Shown here in pieces: positions 52,400 to 59,511 of a DNA stretch of 64,000 bases; the stretch's first letter is position 1, and each line of letters begins with the position of its first letter. The notes beneath the pieces were generated by a model. That model saw only the letters and a program-made list of their open reading frames with translations, searched no databases and had not been told where the DNA came from. The position numbers and the translations under genes are program-made. Source of the stretch: Brevibacillus laterosporus DSM 25 (lineage in GTDB: Bacteria > Bacillota > Bacilli > Brevibacillales > Brevibacillaceae). Where the stretch lies: assembly GCF_002706795.1 (NCBI RefSeq), contig NZ_CP017705.1, positions 2,492,501-2,556,500 of the forward strand. The letters run 5' to 3'.

Positions 52400-52921
52400 A
52401 TGAAACGAATAGCTCTTATCATGTGTACCATTCTGGCCTTACTGGTGGCTGCATGCAGTAATAATTCTGTAACAGTGGAACCAGGGAATGATACCAAGAC
52501 AGAACAACCTGCTAAGGAAGGACAGCAACTAACGCTTACCCTTTATTACGTAGATAATGATCTAACCAAGCTAATGGAGGAGAAACAACAGATTACAAAC
52601 CCTGTATCTGATAAGGACAAGTATGAAAAGGCAATGGAATTGTTGGGAAAACCATCCAAGCCTGAACATAATGCTCTTTGGAAAAATTTTGAATACCACT
52701 CCATTACGTTTGAAAATGGTACGTTAACGATTGATGCTAAAGGGACAAACCAATATAATCTGGGTTCTAGTGGCGAAGCTTTTGCCATTGATGCCTTACA
52801 ACAGACCATGTTTCAATTCCCAGAGGTTATGAAAATCATTATCTTAGTAGATGGTAAGAAGACAGAATCCCTAATGGGGCATGTTAGTATTGATGAACCG
52901 TTAACTCGCTCTACACCATAA
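52400..52921 (+). CDS. GerM-domain lipoprotein
   Basis: 173 aa. Lipobox LVAACSNN, then a single GerM (sporulation/germination) domain: LTLYYVDND, FENGTLTIDAKG, SSGEAFAIDALQQTMFQFPE and IILVDGKKTESLMGH. B. subtilis GerM has two copies of the domain. AAAGGAGG precedes the ATG. Operon with the amidase, pointing to cortex or wall work during sporulation. Confidence 0.88.
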   Translation: MKRIALIMCTILALLVAACSNNSVTVEPGNDTKTEQPAKEGQQLTLTLYYVDNDLTKLMEEKQQITNPVSDKDKYEKAMELLGKPSKPEHNALWKNFEYHSITFENGTLTIDAKGTNQYNLGSSGEAFAIDALQQTMFQFPEVMKIIILVDGKKTESLMGHVSIDEPLTRSTP

Positions 52922-52954
52922 CAGAACAACCCTGGAAAGAATGAAGATAGAATC

Positions 52955-52992
52955 AAAAAGCGGTGTGTCTATAAATGACGCACCGCTTTTAT
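52955..52992 (+). terminator. Rho-independent terminator of the amidase-GerM operon
   Basis: Stem AAAAGCGGTGTGTC/GACGCACCGCTTTT with a 7-nt loop. Confidence 0.85.
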
Positions 52993-53023
52993 ATGATTTG
53001 GCTTACATGTCTAAGCTATTTTT

Positions 53024-53218
53024 CTACGTACGTTGACGGTCACTCCCAAAAAACTTGATAGCATAAATTCCAGCAATACCAACTATCGTGTAAATGATAC
53101 GGCTTAGGATAGAGTTCATACCCCCAAACAAGGTGGAAACCAGATCAAGATGGAATAAGCCAATTAGTCCCCAGTTGATTGCACCAATAATAACAAGAAG
53201 CAATACTAATTTATCCAT
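53024..53218 (-). CDS. yuzA: DUF378 membrane protein (YuzA-like)
   Basis: 64 aa with two helices: LVLLLVIIGAINWGLIGLF, carrying the INWGLIG signature of DUF378, and a second helix IIYTIVGIAGIYAIKFF. AAAGGAGTGAG lies before the ATG. Function of the family is unknown. Confidence 0.88.
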   Translation of the reverse strand: MDKLVLLLVIIGAINWGLIGLFHLDLVSTLFGGMNSILSRIIYTIVGIAGIYAIKFFGSDRQRT

Positions 53219-53337
53219 GCCCTACTCACTCCTTTCTTTGTAAGTAGTTTCATGATTTCCTTTTCAAAATTAGATTATTCATGAATAGCTTTTGCCCAGA
53301 CGAAAGCTCGTTTTTGCCTGTGCACCTTTAAAAAAAA

Positions 53338-53376
53338 TTTACATAAATCTAATACAGGCTTCATGTGTGTAATGTA
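53338..53376 (+). promoter_or_regulatory. pstB: PhoP-box-like array upstream of the second pstB
   Basis: Hexamers at exact 11-bp steps: TTTACA (53338), CTAATA (53349), TTCATG (53360) and AATGTA (53371). The first fits the PhoP box fully, the next two at five of six, and the last poorly. Located 36-74 nt before the start codon. Confidence 0.45.
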
Positions 53377-53411
53377 ATCTGTGAATAGAAGCAAGGAGAG
53401 GAGCGAAACTC

Positions 53412-54164
53412 TTGAGCATGATTAAGGTGCAAGACCTGCATGTCTATTACGGATTAACCCATGCCTTAAAGCATATTGAAATGGAAATTGAACCAAAGTC
53501 AATTACCGCTTTAATCGGTCCTTCCGGCTGTGGAAAATCAACCTTTTTACGGACAATTAACCGCATGAATGATATGATCCCGCAAGTTAAAATTACAGGA
53601 AGCATTCAGATTGCGGGTAAAAATATATATGACGCTAATTGGGATGTGGAACAATTACGTAAGCAAGTTGGAATGGTGTTTCAAAAGCCTACTCCTTTTC
53701 CAAAAAGCATTTATGAAAACATTGTATATGGTCCGAAGTTGCATGGTATTCGAGATAAGAAGCGACTAGAGGAATTGGTTGAGGCAAGCTTGCAAAAAGC
53801 GGCTTTGTGGGAAGAGGTAAAGGATAGTTTGCATAAACCAGCACATGGTTTATCTGGGGGGCAACAGCAACGCTTATGTATTGCACGGGCGTTAGCCGTA
53901 GAGCCGGAGGTCATCCTGTTAGATGAACCGACATCTGCTCTTGATCCTATTGCTACAGCTAAAATAGAGGAGCTATTGATACAATTAAAGGAAAGCTATA
54001 CGCTGGTTATGGTAACGCACAACATGCAACAAGCTGCTCGCGTTTCCGATCAAACCGCTTTCTTTTTACAAGGTGAGTGCATTGAAATGAAGCAAACCAC
54101 TGAGGTGTTTGAGAATCCAACAGATCAACGCCTGAAGGATTATATCTCCGGCCGTTTTGGCTGA
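53412..54164 (+). CDS. pstB: Second phosphate-type ABC ATP-binding protein (PstB paralogue)
   Basis: 250 aa. Walker [11 protein letters not shown]-loop [16 protein letters not shown], signature [15 protein letters not shown], Walker [14 protein letters not shown] and switch [14 protein letters not shown]. It is closer to typical PstB at the Q-loop than the operon copy (RANPFQKS). It is monocistronic, without permeases, between a DUF378 gene and an ArsR-family gene. TTG start 8 nt after AGGAG. B. subtilis also has two PstB proteins, but in one operon. Confidence 0.93.
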   Translation: MSMIKVQDLHVYYGLTHALKHIEMEIEPKSITALIGPSGCGKSTFLRTINRMNDMIPQVKITGSIQIAGKNIYDANWDVEQLRKQVGMVFQKPTPFPKSIYENIVYGPKLHGIRDKKRLEELVEASLQKAALWEEVKDSLHKPAHGLSGGQQQRLCIARALAVEPEVILLDEPTSALDPIATAKIEELLIQLKESYTLVMVTHNMQQAARVSDQTAFFLQGECIEMKQTTEVFENPTDQRLKDYISGRFG

Positions 54165-54195
54165 TTATGAGATACAGTTATACCCCCTTTATTTT

Positions 54196-54224
54196 GAAGA
54201 GCGGCTAAAGCCGTTCTTTTTTTT
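54196..54224 (+). terminator. Rho-independent terminator of the second pstB
   Basis: Stem AGAGCGGC/GCCGTTCT with a 4-nt loop and T8. Confidence 0.8.
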
Positions 54225-54349
54225 ACCTCAATTCCAGTGTAACTGTAAAAATCGTGCTATTACTCAGAGAAATCAAAACCTTGGATTCCAATTATCACTA
54301 TCCATATAGTATACTTGGTGAAGAAAGTTTATACAAAGGTGGGAAGAAT

Positions 54350-54682
54350 ATGGAAACCACAGATATGATTCAAATGATGGTGCTTGCTGACCTATTCAAA
54401 CTACTCGGTGACAAGACGAGATTAACCATTATGGCTTTGTTACAAGTTCAATCTCTATGTGTACGTGATTTGGTAGAAATTTTACAAGCTTCTCAGCCAT
54501 CCGTTTCGCAGCATTTAGCTAAACTAAAAGGACAAGGATTGGTAAAAGAAGAGCGGCGTGGGGCTTGGGTATTTTACTCCCTAAACAACGATGCTGCTCC
54601 AGTTATGAAGCTTATTCTTGAGCATTTGCCTGATGTTAAGCCACTTGTTGAAAAGCAACAGCGCGTAACCTTAAGCAGTTAA
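54350..54682 (+). CDS. ArsR/SmtB-family winged-helix regulator
   Basis: 110 aa. LADLFKLLGDKTRLTIMALL is followed by the HTH LVEILQASQPSVSQHLAKL and a wing RRGAWVFYSLNND. In the alpha-3 position it has LCVRDL, with one Cys only. The classic arsenic/cadmium CxC site is therefore absent and the effector cannot be guessed. ATG 54350 follows AAAGGTGGG; the frame is open upstream but without a site. Confidence 0.88.
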   Translation: METTDMIQMMVLADLFKLLGDKTRLTIMALLQVQSLCVRDLVEILQASQPSVSQHLAKLKGQGLVKEERRGAWVFYSLNNDAAPVMKLILEHLPDVKPLVEKQQRVTLSS

Positions 54683-54889
54683 ATAGGGAAGACCATCATA
54701 CTAAAAGGAGTGCTAGCAGAGGCTCTTTTTTTGTATGCAATAAAGAAATGGCGAAAAAATTCCGGGTAAAATATAGGATTTAAATGATTGTTTAAAAATC
54801 ATTTTGAGATATACCTGTTAAAATAAGGTGTGGATACGCCCCTTTGATTAAGCACAAATTATATGTGTATCAAGGGAGGTGAGATATCC

Positions 54890-55222
54890 ATGAAAAACAA
54901 ACAACAAGGTTTGAACAATGCTGCTCGTGCTGCTGCACAGCAAAACACAGCAACTGAGTTTGCAAGTGAAACAAACGCAGCTCAAGTACAAAAACAAAAT
55001 CAAGCTTCTGCTGCTCGTGCTGCTGCACAGCAAAACACAGCAACTGAGTTTGCAAGTGAAACAAACGTAGCTCAAGTGCAAAACCAAAATCAAGCTTCTG
55101 CTGCTCGTGCTGCCCAACAAAATACAGCGACTGAGTTCGCAAGCGAAACAAACGTAGCTCAAGTGCAAAAGAATCGAGCTTCTGCTGCTCGCGCTGCACA
55201 ACAAAACAACGCTACTAAATAA
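54890..55222 (+). CDS. sspE: Gamma-type small acid-soluble spore protein
   Basis: 110 aa, no Trp or Cys, very rich in Ala, Gln and Asn. The gamma-SASP motif TEFASETN-x-A-Q-V-Q occurs three times, separated by QNQASAARAA linkers. Family knowledge: gamma SASPs do not bind DNA but store amino acids for germination and are cut by the GPR protease at such motifs. AGGGAGGTGA precedes ATG 54890. Single gene with its own terminator; forespore-specific control is expected. Confidence 0.93.
   Translation: MKNKQQGLNNAARAAAQQNTATEFASETNAAQVQKQNQASAARAAAQQNTATEFASETNVAQVQNQNQASAARAAQQNTATEFASETNVAQVQKNRASAARAAQQNNATK
54920..55200 (+). repeat. Threefold internal repeat of the gamma-SASP gene
   Basis: Units of about 84-93 nt sharing CAACTGAGTTTGCAAGTGAA and CTTCTGCTGCTCGTGCTGC. 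The first two are nearly identical, which shows recent duplication. Confidence 0.85.
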
Positions 55223-55233
55223 TAGGTTTCGCG

Positions 55234-55267
55234 AAAGACCTTCACCTTCAGGGTGAGGGTCTTTTTC
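55234..55267 (+). terminator. Rho-independent terminator of the SASP gene
   Basis: Stem AAAGACCTTCACC/GGGTGAGGGTCTTT with a 4-nt loop and T5. Confidence 0.82.
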
Positions 55268-55569
55268 TTGTACAGAAGCCCTATATGAAAGGAACACAGG
55301 TTTTTTGATCCTATACAAGACAAACTCCAACTTGTCTGCATATTGGGACGAGAAGACTCATAGATATATAACGCATAGAGCAGGAGGGGAAACTGTTAGC
55401 TCTACAGACTTACTAAAGTTCTGTTAGCGCAGGAATATTTGCGGAATGTACAAGATTCAGTCAGCTTGTAGTATATGTTGACTGAAACTGGATAACGATC
55501 TGACAAATTTCCTAGGAAATAGACAGTCAAGCCCTTCATTGTCGAAACCAGACAAGGGGAGTTGAGGTA
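55268..55569. other. Intergenic region upstream of the ydcC-like gene
   Basis: About 300 nt with no supported gene. It holds an 8-bp inverted repeat TTCAGTCA (55456-55463) and TGACTGAA (55479-55486), and AGGAGGGG at about 55382 with no worthwhile ORF behind it. Probably promoter region. Confidence 0.45.
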
Positions 55570-56601
55570 ATGAAACGTAGAGCTTTAGGTTTAGTCATGC
55601 TATTGGTGCTCTCGTTGCTCGTGACGGGATGCTTCGGGACAAAGACACCAGAGGATGTAGTGAATGAATTAGGAGGGAAAATGGACAAAATTACCGGTTA
55701 CAAGACCAATGCAGTGTTAACTCTGCAGACCGGTACGACACCACAAGAATATGATGTAGAGGTCTGGTATTCTAAGCAGAACAATTATCGCGTAGCCCTC
55801 ACTTCTAAACAGCGTAACATTACGCAAATCATTTTACGTAATGATGAAGGTGTTTTTGTTTTAACCCCACATCTCAAAAAAAGCTTCCGTTTCCAAAGTG
55901 GATGGCCAGAAAATAATGGACCCCTCTACTTATATGAAACGTTGGTTAACAGCATCGTAAATGATACTGAGCGTAAATTGAAAATGGATGATAAGGAGTA
56001 TGTCTTTGAAGTAAAAGCTAATTACAGTGGTAATCGTTCTTTTAGTAAGCAAAAGATTTGGATGAGCAATGATTTGAGACCGATGAGAGCAGAGATTATG
56101 GATAATAACATGAATAAGCTGGTAGAGATTAATTTCACTGAGTTCAACTTTAATCCTGAATTTCCAAAAGATGCGTTCGATAAAGATAAGAACATGACAA
56201 GTGCGCTCCCTTCTGTTCCCACTATGGGTCTAGCTGAAACAGGTGTGAAGAAACCTACGAGCCAATTTGGGGTGATACAACCTACTTATGTACCAGCAGG
56301 AATTAAGCTAAACAACATTGAACCGGTGACGCATAATAAAGAAAAGAGCGTATTGTTACAGTATAAAGGAGAGTACAACTATTCTTTGATGGAAAGCCGG
56401 CCAACTGCTGCTACAGTCTCCTATGAACAAGGCATGCCTGTTGATCTAGGTTTTACCATTGGTGTTCTATATCAGACTGCTGAAGAAAAACGCATTCTGA
56501 AATGGGAGTTGGATGGTGTCGAATTCACACTATCTGGCGATCTTCCTGAAGATGAAATGCTAAAAGTAGCACAATCTACTTATGGAGTAGGCGGTAAATA
56601 A
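55570..56601 (+). CDS. ydcC: YdcC-like outer-face lipoprotein (LolA/LppX fold)
   Basis: 343 aa. Lipobox SLLVTGCFG, then a beta-rich LolA-like fold (EVWYSKQNNYRVAL, KQKIWMSNDLRPMRAEI) and a C-terminal DUF4367-like part. In B. subtilis ydcC is a sporulation gene directly before alr, and here alr lies one gene further on, which supports the call. GGGGAG precedes the ATG. Its exact role is unknown. Confidence 0.82.
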   Translation: MKRRALGLVMLLVLSLLVTGCFGTKTPEDVVNELGGKMDKITGYKTNAVLTLQTGTTPQEYDVEVWYSKQNNYRVALTSKQRNITQIILRNDEGVFVLTPHLKKSFRFQSGWPENNGPLYLYETLVNSIVNDTERKLKMDDKEYVFEVKANYSGNRSFSKQKIWMSNDLRPMRAEIMDNNMNKLVEINFTEFNFNPEFPKDAFDKDKNMTSALPSVPTMGLAETGVKKPTSQFGVIQPTYVPAGIKLNNIEPVTHNKEKSVLLQYKGEYNYSLMESRPTAATVSYEQGMPVDLGFTIGVLYQTAEEKRILKWELDGVEFTLSGDLPEDEMLKVAQSTYGVGGK

Positions 56602-56613
56602 GATGTTAAAGCT

Positions 56614-56647
56614 AAAAGAGGCGAAGGAAGTCTTCGTCTCTTTTTCT
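56614..56647 (+). terminator. Rho-independent terminator of the ydcC-like gene
   Basis: Stem AAAAGAGGCGAAG/CTTCGTCTCTTTT with a 5-nt loop and T5. Confidence 0.78.
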
Positions 56648-56833
56648 ATGTTGTCGTTCTATAAAAAGTACCAAAATATTTATTATCTAGGGATTTTAGG
56701 TGTCTATCCTAGCAATATCAAACCGACAAATATATACAAATTTTTCTGACATTTCATGTTGCTTCATTGACAGGCTCCCTAAAAAAACGGTAAGATACGT
56801 AACGAGTTATTTATAAGGGGTGATTCAGCTTAG

Positions 56834-57277
56834 ATGAAACATGAATACGGTGAGGTACTCTATCACGAAAAAGCGACCTATTCAGATTTATTCTTACGTA
56901 AAAATGCAAAGATGAGAATTATGGAAACAGTACTTTTTGTGATAATAATGATTCTGCTTTCGGGTTTGTTTGGAGATCGGGATAGCACAGTATTTAAGGT
57001 ATTCGCCATTGCAAGTGCCGTGGCACTGGTGGGATTAGCTCCTTTCTTTTATAAATGGAGCCTTCGTCCTGTTTACACTGTGACGAAATCTCATCTCATT
57101 ATCAATATTCGTGGACAAGAAACAGCGTATCCACTAACGCAAGTAGAGCCGATTATTGAAGGGAGACATATGTACCGTATTAATGGGAAACGTATGCCCC
57201 TCATGATATCTCATAAATTTCTAGCTCATTTAAATGAGAGACTGCATGTTATTAACAGAAAGAATAAGAGGCGATAA
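56834..57277 (+). CDS. Two-helix membrane protein of unknown function
   Basis: 147 aa. N-terminal 30 residues cytoplasmic, two adjacent helices (VLFVIIMILLSGLF and VFAIASAVALVGLAPFFY), then a soluble beta-rich tail (YTVTKSHLIINIRGQ) with a PH-like look. GGGGTGA precedes the ATG. It ends 3 nt before alr, so it is probably co-transcribed with it. In B. subtilis no such gene stands between ydcC and alr. Not recognised. Confidence 0.65.
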   Translation: MKHEYGEVLYHEKATYSDLFLRKNAKMRIMETVLFVIIMILLSGLFGDRDSTVFKVFAIASAVALVGLAPFFYKWSLRPVYTVTKSHLIINIRGQETAYPLTQVEPIIEGRHMYRINGKRMPLMISHKFLAHLNERLHVINRKNKRR

Positions 57278-57280
57278 TTC

Positions 57281-58486
57281 ATGAAGCCATATGCCCGCGA
57301 TACATGGATAGAAGTTGATTTGGATGCGATTGCGGCTAATGTCTCTGCCCTGCGCCAACATATCCCTGCCCACTCAGAAATTATGGCAGTAGTTAAAGCG
57401 GATGGATATGGTCATGGTTCAGAATATACGGCCAGAGAAGCACTGGCGCATGGAGCTACCAGACTAGCGGTAGCTGCTCTAGATGAGGCGCTTGTGTTGC
57501 GACGAGCAGGTATTACAGCACCGATCCTTGTTTTAGGTTATACCCCCGTAGATGCTATGCAAACCGCTGTAGAAGAGAATATTCAATTGACTGTTTATCA
57601 TCTTCAGTGGTTGCACGAGGCTGCCAATCTATTGGTAGATAGTTCTCATCAACTGGAGGTTCATGTAAAAGTTGATACAGGTATGGGACGCATTGGGGTT
57701 AGTGATGAAGCAGAGTTACTGGAGCTTATCCACGCGATAACTACGAATGATTCTATGCGTTGGGTTGGAATATTCACGCACTTTGCTTGTGCGGATGAGG
57801 AAGACACTACACATGTAAAAGGCCAGCATGCCTTATTTCAAGAACGTCTGAAAGCTGTTGAGAAAGCGGGCTACAAACTTCCTCTCATTCATTGCAATAA
57901 TACGGCTGCAGCTATTGTTTTTCCAGAATGGAGTTATGATTTGATTCGATTGGGCATAGGCTTATACGGATTGTATCCTTCTGACTTCATAAAACAACAG
58001 CATACTCTTGATCTAAGACCAGCCCTCAGCTTAAAAACCCGGATTTCCCATGTTAAAAATATGCCTCCACATTCTACAGTCAGCTATGGAGCCACCTATA
58101 CAACCACCGATCACGAACAGATAGCTACTGTACCAATTGGATATGGAGATGGATTTTCACGTTTATTGTCAAATCGAGGTGTCGCTTTGTGTCATGGCAA
58201 ACGAGTGCCGATTGTAGGAAGAGTGTGTATGGATCAAACCATTCTTCATATTCACTCAGGAGATGCTCAGGTTGGAGATGAAGTAGTTTTGTACGGAAAA
58301 CAGGGGAATGAAGAAATTACTCTCGATGAGATAGCTGAGTGTCTGGGAACGATCAATTATGAAGTAACATGTATGCTCAATTATCGCATTCCTCGCGTTT
58401 ATTTACGAAATGGGAAAATTGTCGGTATCTGTCATGGAATTGCCAATAAATTCTTGGAAGAATATCGAAAAATGGCAGGAATTTAG
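57281..58486 (+). CDS. alr: Alanine racemase
   Basis: 401 aa, PLP enzyme making D-alanine for peptidoglycan. The PLP Lys is in AVVKADGYGHG and the second catalytic base Tyr in VSYGATYT. KVDTGMGRIGV, the GIGLYGLYPS segment and CMDQTILH are also in place. The C-terminal beta domain is complete. Next to the ydcC-like gene and the ndoAI/ndoA module, as in other Bacillales. Confidence 0.96.
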   Translation: MKPYARDTWIEVDLDAIAANVSALRQHIPAHSEIMAVVKADGYGHGSEYTAREALAHGATRLAVAALDEALVLRRAGITAPILVLGYTPVDAMQTAVEENIQLTVYHLQWLHEAANLLVDSSHQLEVHVKVDTGMGRIGVSDEAELLELIHAITTNDSMRWVGIFTHFACADEEDTTHVKGQHALFQERLKAVEKAGYKLPLIHCNNTAAAIVFPEWSYDLIRLGIGLYGLYPSDFIKQQHTLDLRPALSLKTRISHVKNMPPHSTVSYGATYTTTDHEQIATVPIGYGDGFSRLLSNRGVALCHGKRVPIVGRVCMDQTILHIHSGDAQVGDEVVLYGKQGNEEITLDEIAECLGTINYEVTCMLNYRIPRVYLRNGKIVGICHGIANKFLEEYRKMAGI

Positions 58487-58649
58487 CGGAAAAGATCGAA
58501 TACCTTTTAAGGTGGGCATCATGCATCGGTGAAAAGCATCAAAAAGGTATATTTTTGCATATGGTTCGACATAATGGTACTGATAAGATAAAGAGAACGG
58601 AGAGCGTTCGAGAACAGAGGTTACGGTCATGGCTGGAGGTGGATTTGTC

Positions 58650-58928
58650 TTGTCTAAAAGCAATACAAAACGTATCATGATCAGTTTGCCGCAACATTTA
58701 TTGCAAGAGGTAGACGGAGTCGTGCAAAAAGAGAGATCAAACCGAAGTGAATTGATTCGTCAAGCGATGAGTCTCTACCTCAAGGAGCGAAAAAAACGAT
58801 TTATACGAGAAACAATGCAACGTGGCTATTTGGAAATGGCTAAAATCAATCTCAATATGGCATCGGAGGCTTTTGAAGCAGAAGAGGAAGCCGATCTTAC
58901 CTTAGACCGCTTAGTTAGCGGGGTGTAG
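58650..58928 (+). CDS. ndoAI: Antitoxin NdoAI (EndoAI), RHH protein
   Basis: 92 aa. Ribbon-helix-helix N-terminus (KRIMISLPQHLLQEVDGVV, SNRSELIRQAMSLYL) and an acidic C-terminal tail that blocks the toxin, ending DRLVSGV. TTG 58650 is chosen since GGAGGTGG lies 8 nt before; ATG 58629 would place that site within the gene. Very close to B. subtilis NdoAI. Directly upstream of the toxin. Confidence 0.93.
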   Translation: MSKSNTKRIMISLPQHLLQEVDGVVQKERSNRSELIRQAMSLYLKERKKRFIRETMQRGYLEMAKINLNMASEAFEAEEEADLTLDRLVSGV

Positions 58929-58931
58929 TAA

Positions 58932-59282
58932 GTGAATGTTAAACGTGGCGATGTATTTTTCGCGGACCTTTCCCCTGTGGTTGGCTCCGAGCAAGGTGGA
59001 GTTAGACCGGTATTAGTTATACAAAACGATATTGGAAATCGATTTAGTCCGACGGTTATCGTCGCTGCGATCACTGCTCAGATTCAAAAGGCAAAGCTGC
59101 CTACGCATGTGGAAATCGATGCAAAAACATATGGGTTTGATCGTGACTCTGTCATCTTATTGGAACAAATAAGAACCATTGATAAGCAAAGGTTGACTGA
59201 TAAAATCACTCATCTAGACGATGAGATGATGGAAAGAGTGAATGAATCACTTCAGATCAGCCTCGGATTAATAGATTTTTAA
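58932..59282 (+). CDS. ndoA: Endoribonuclease toxin NdoA (EndoA, MazF family)
   Basis: 116 aa. [20 protein letters not shown] holds the conserved Arg and the RNA-binding loop, [13 protein letters not shown] carries further contacts, and [13 protein letters not shown] is typical of MazF. Almost identical to the B. subtilis protein that cuts mRNA at UACAU. GTG start 3 nt after the antitoxin stop. In this locus it is a conserved chromosomal gene, not a mobile one. Confidence 0.96.
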   Translation: MNVKRGDVFFADLSPVVGSEQGGVRPVLVIQNDIGNRFSPTVIVAAITAQIQKAKLPTHVEIDAKTYGFDRDSVILLEQIRTIDKQRLTDKITHLDDEMMERVNESLQISLGLIDF

Positions 59283-59291
59283 TAACGGATG

Positions 59292-59336
59292 AAAAAAGGA
59301 CCTTTCGCTGAATACATGCGAAGGGTCCTTTTTTCA
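59292..59336 (+). terminator. Rho-independent terminator of alr-ndoAI-ndoA
   Basis: Stem AAAAAAGGACC(T)TTCGC/GCGAAGGGTCCTTTTTT with a T6 tail. Confidence 0.85.
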
Positions 59337-59402
59337 GCGGAGTAATTTTTAGAGATGAATGTCGTTTTATGACAGCGCAGAGCCTTGCAAAACTACCAGA
59401 AA

Positions 59403-59448
59403 CCCCTGTGAGCCAATCTAGGTGAACTTGTAAACGAAACCTCAGGGG
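59403..59448 (+). promoter_or_regulatory. Imperfect hairpin in the tex leader
   Basis: CCCCTGTGAG and CTCAGGGG pair with one bulged T around a 28-nt loop. No T run. Possibly an mRNA leader structure, about 65 nt before the tex start. Confidence 0.3.
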
Positions 59449-59511
59449 GCTATCATACTAAATAGATGTAAAAAGATTGAGAACTTCTGTAAACCTTGGG
59501 AGGATAAGTAC

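Noticed and set aside
54713-54740. Terminator after the ArsR-family gene
   Set aside because: The pairing GAGTGCT/AGAGGCTC is too imperfect to support despite the T run.
58650-59282. Toxin-antitoxin pair as evidence of a mobile or addictive element
   Set aside because: ndoAI-ndoA downstream of alr is a conserved chromosomal arrangement in Bacillales.
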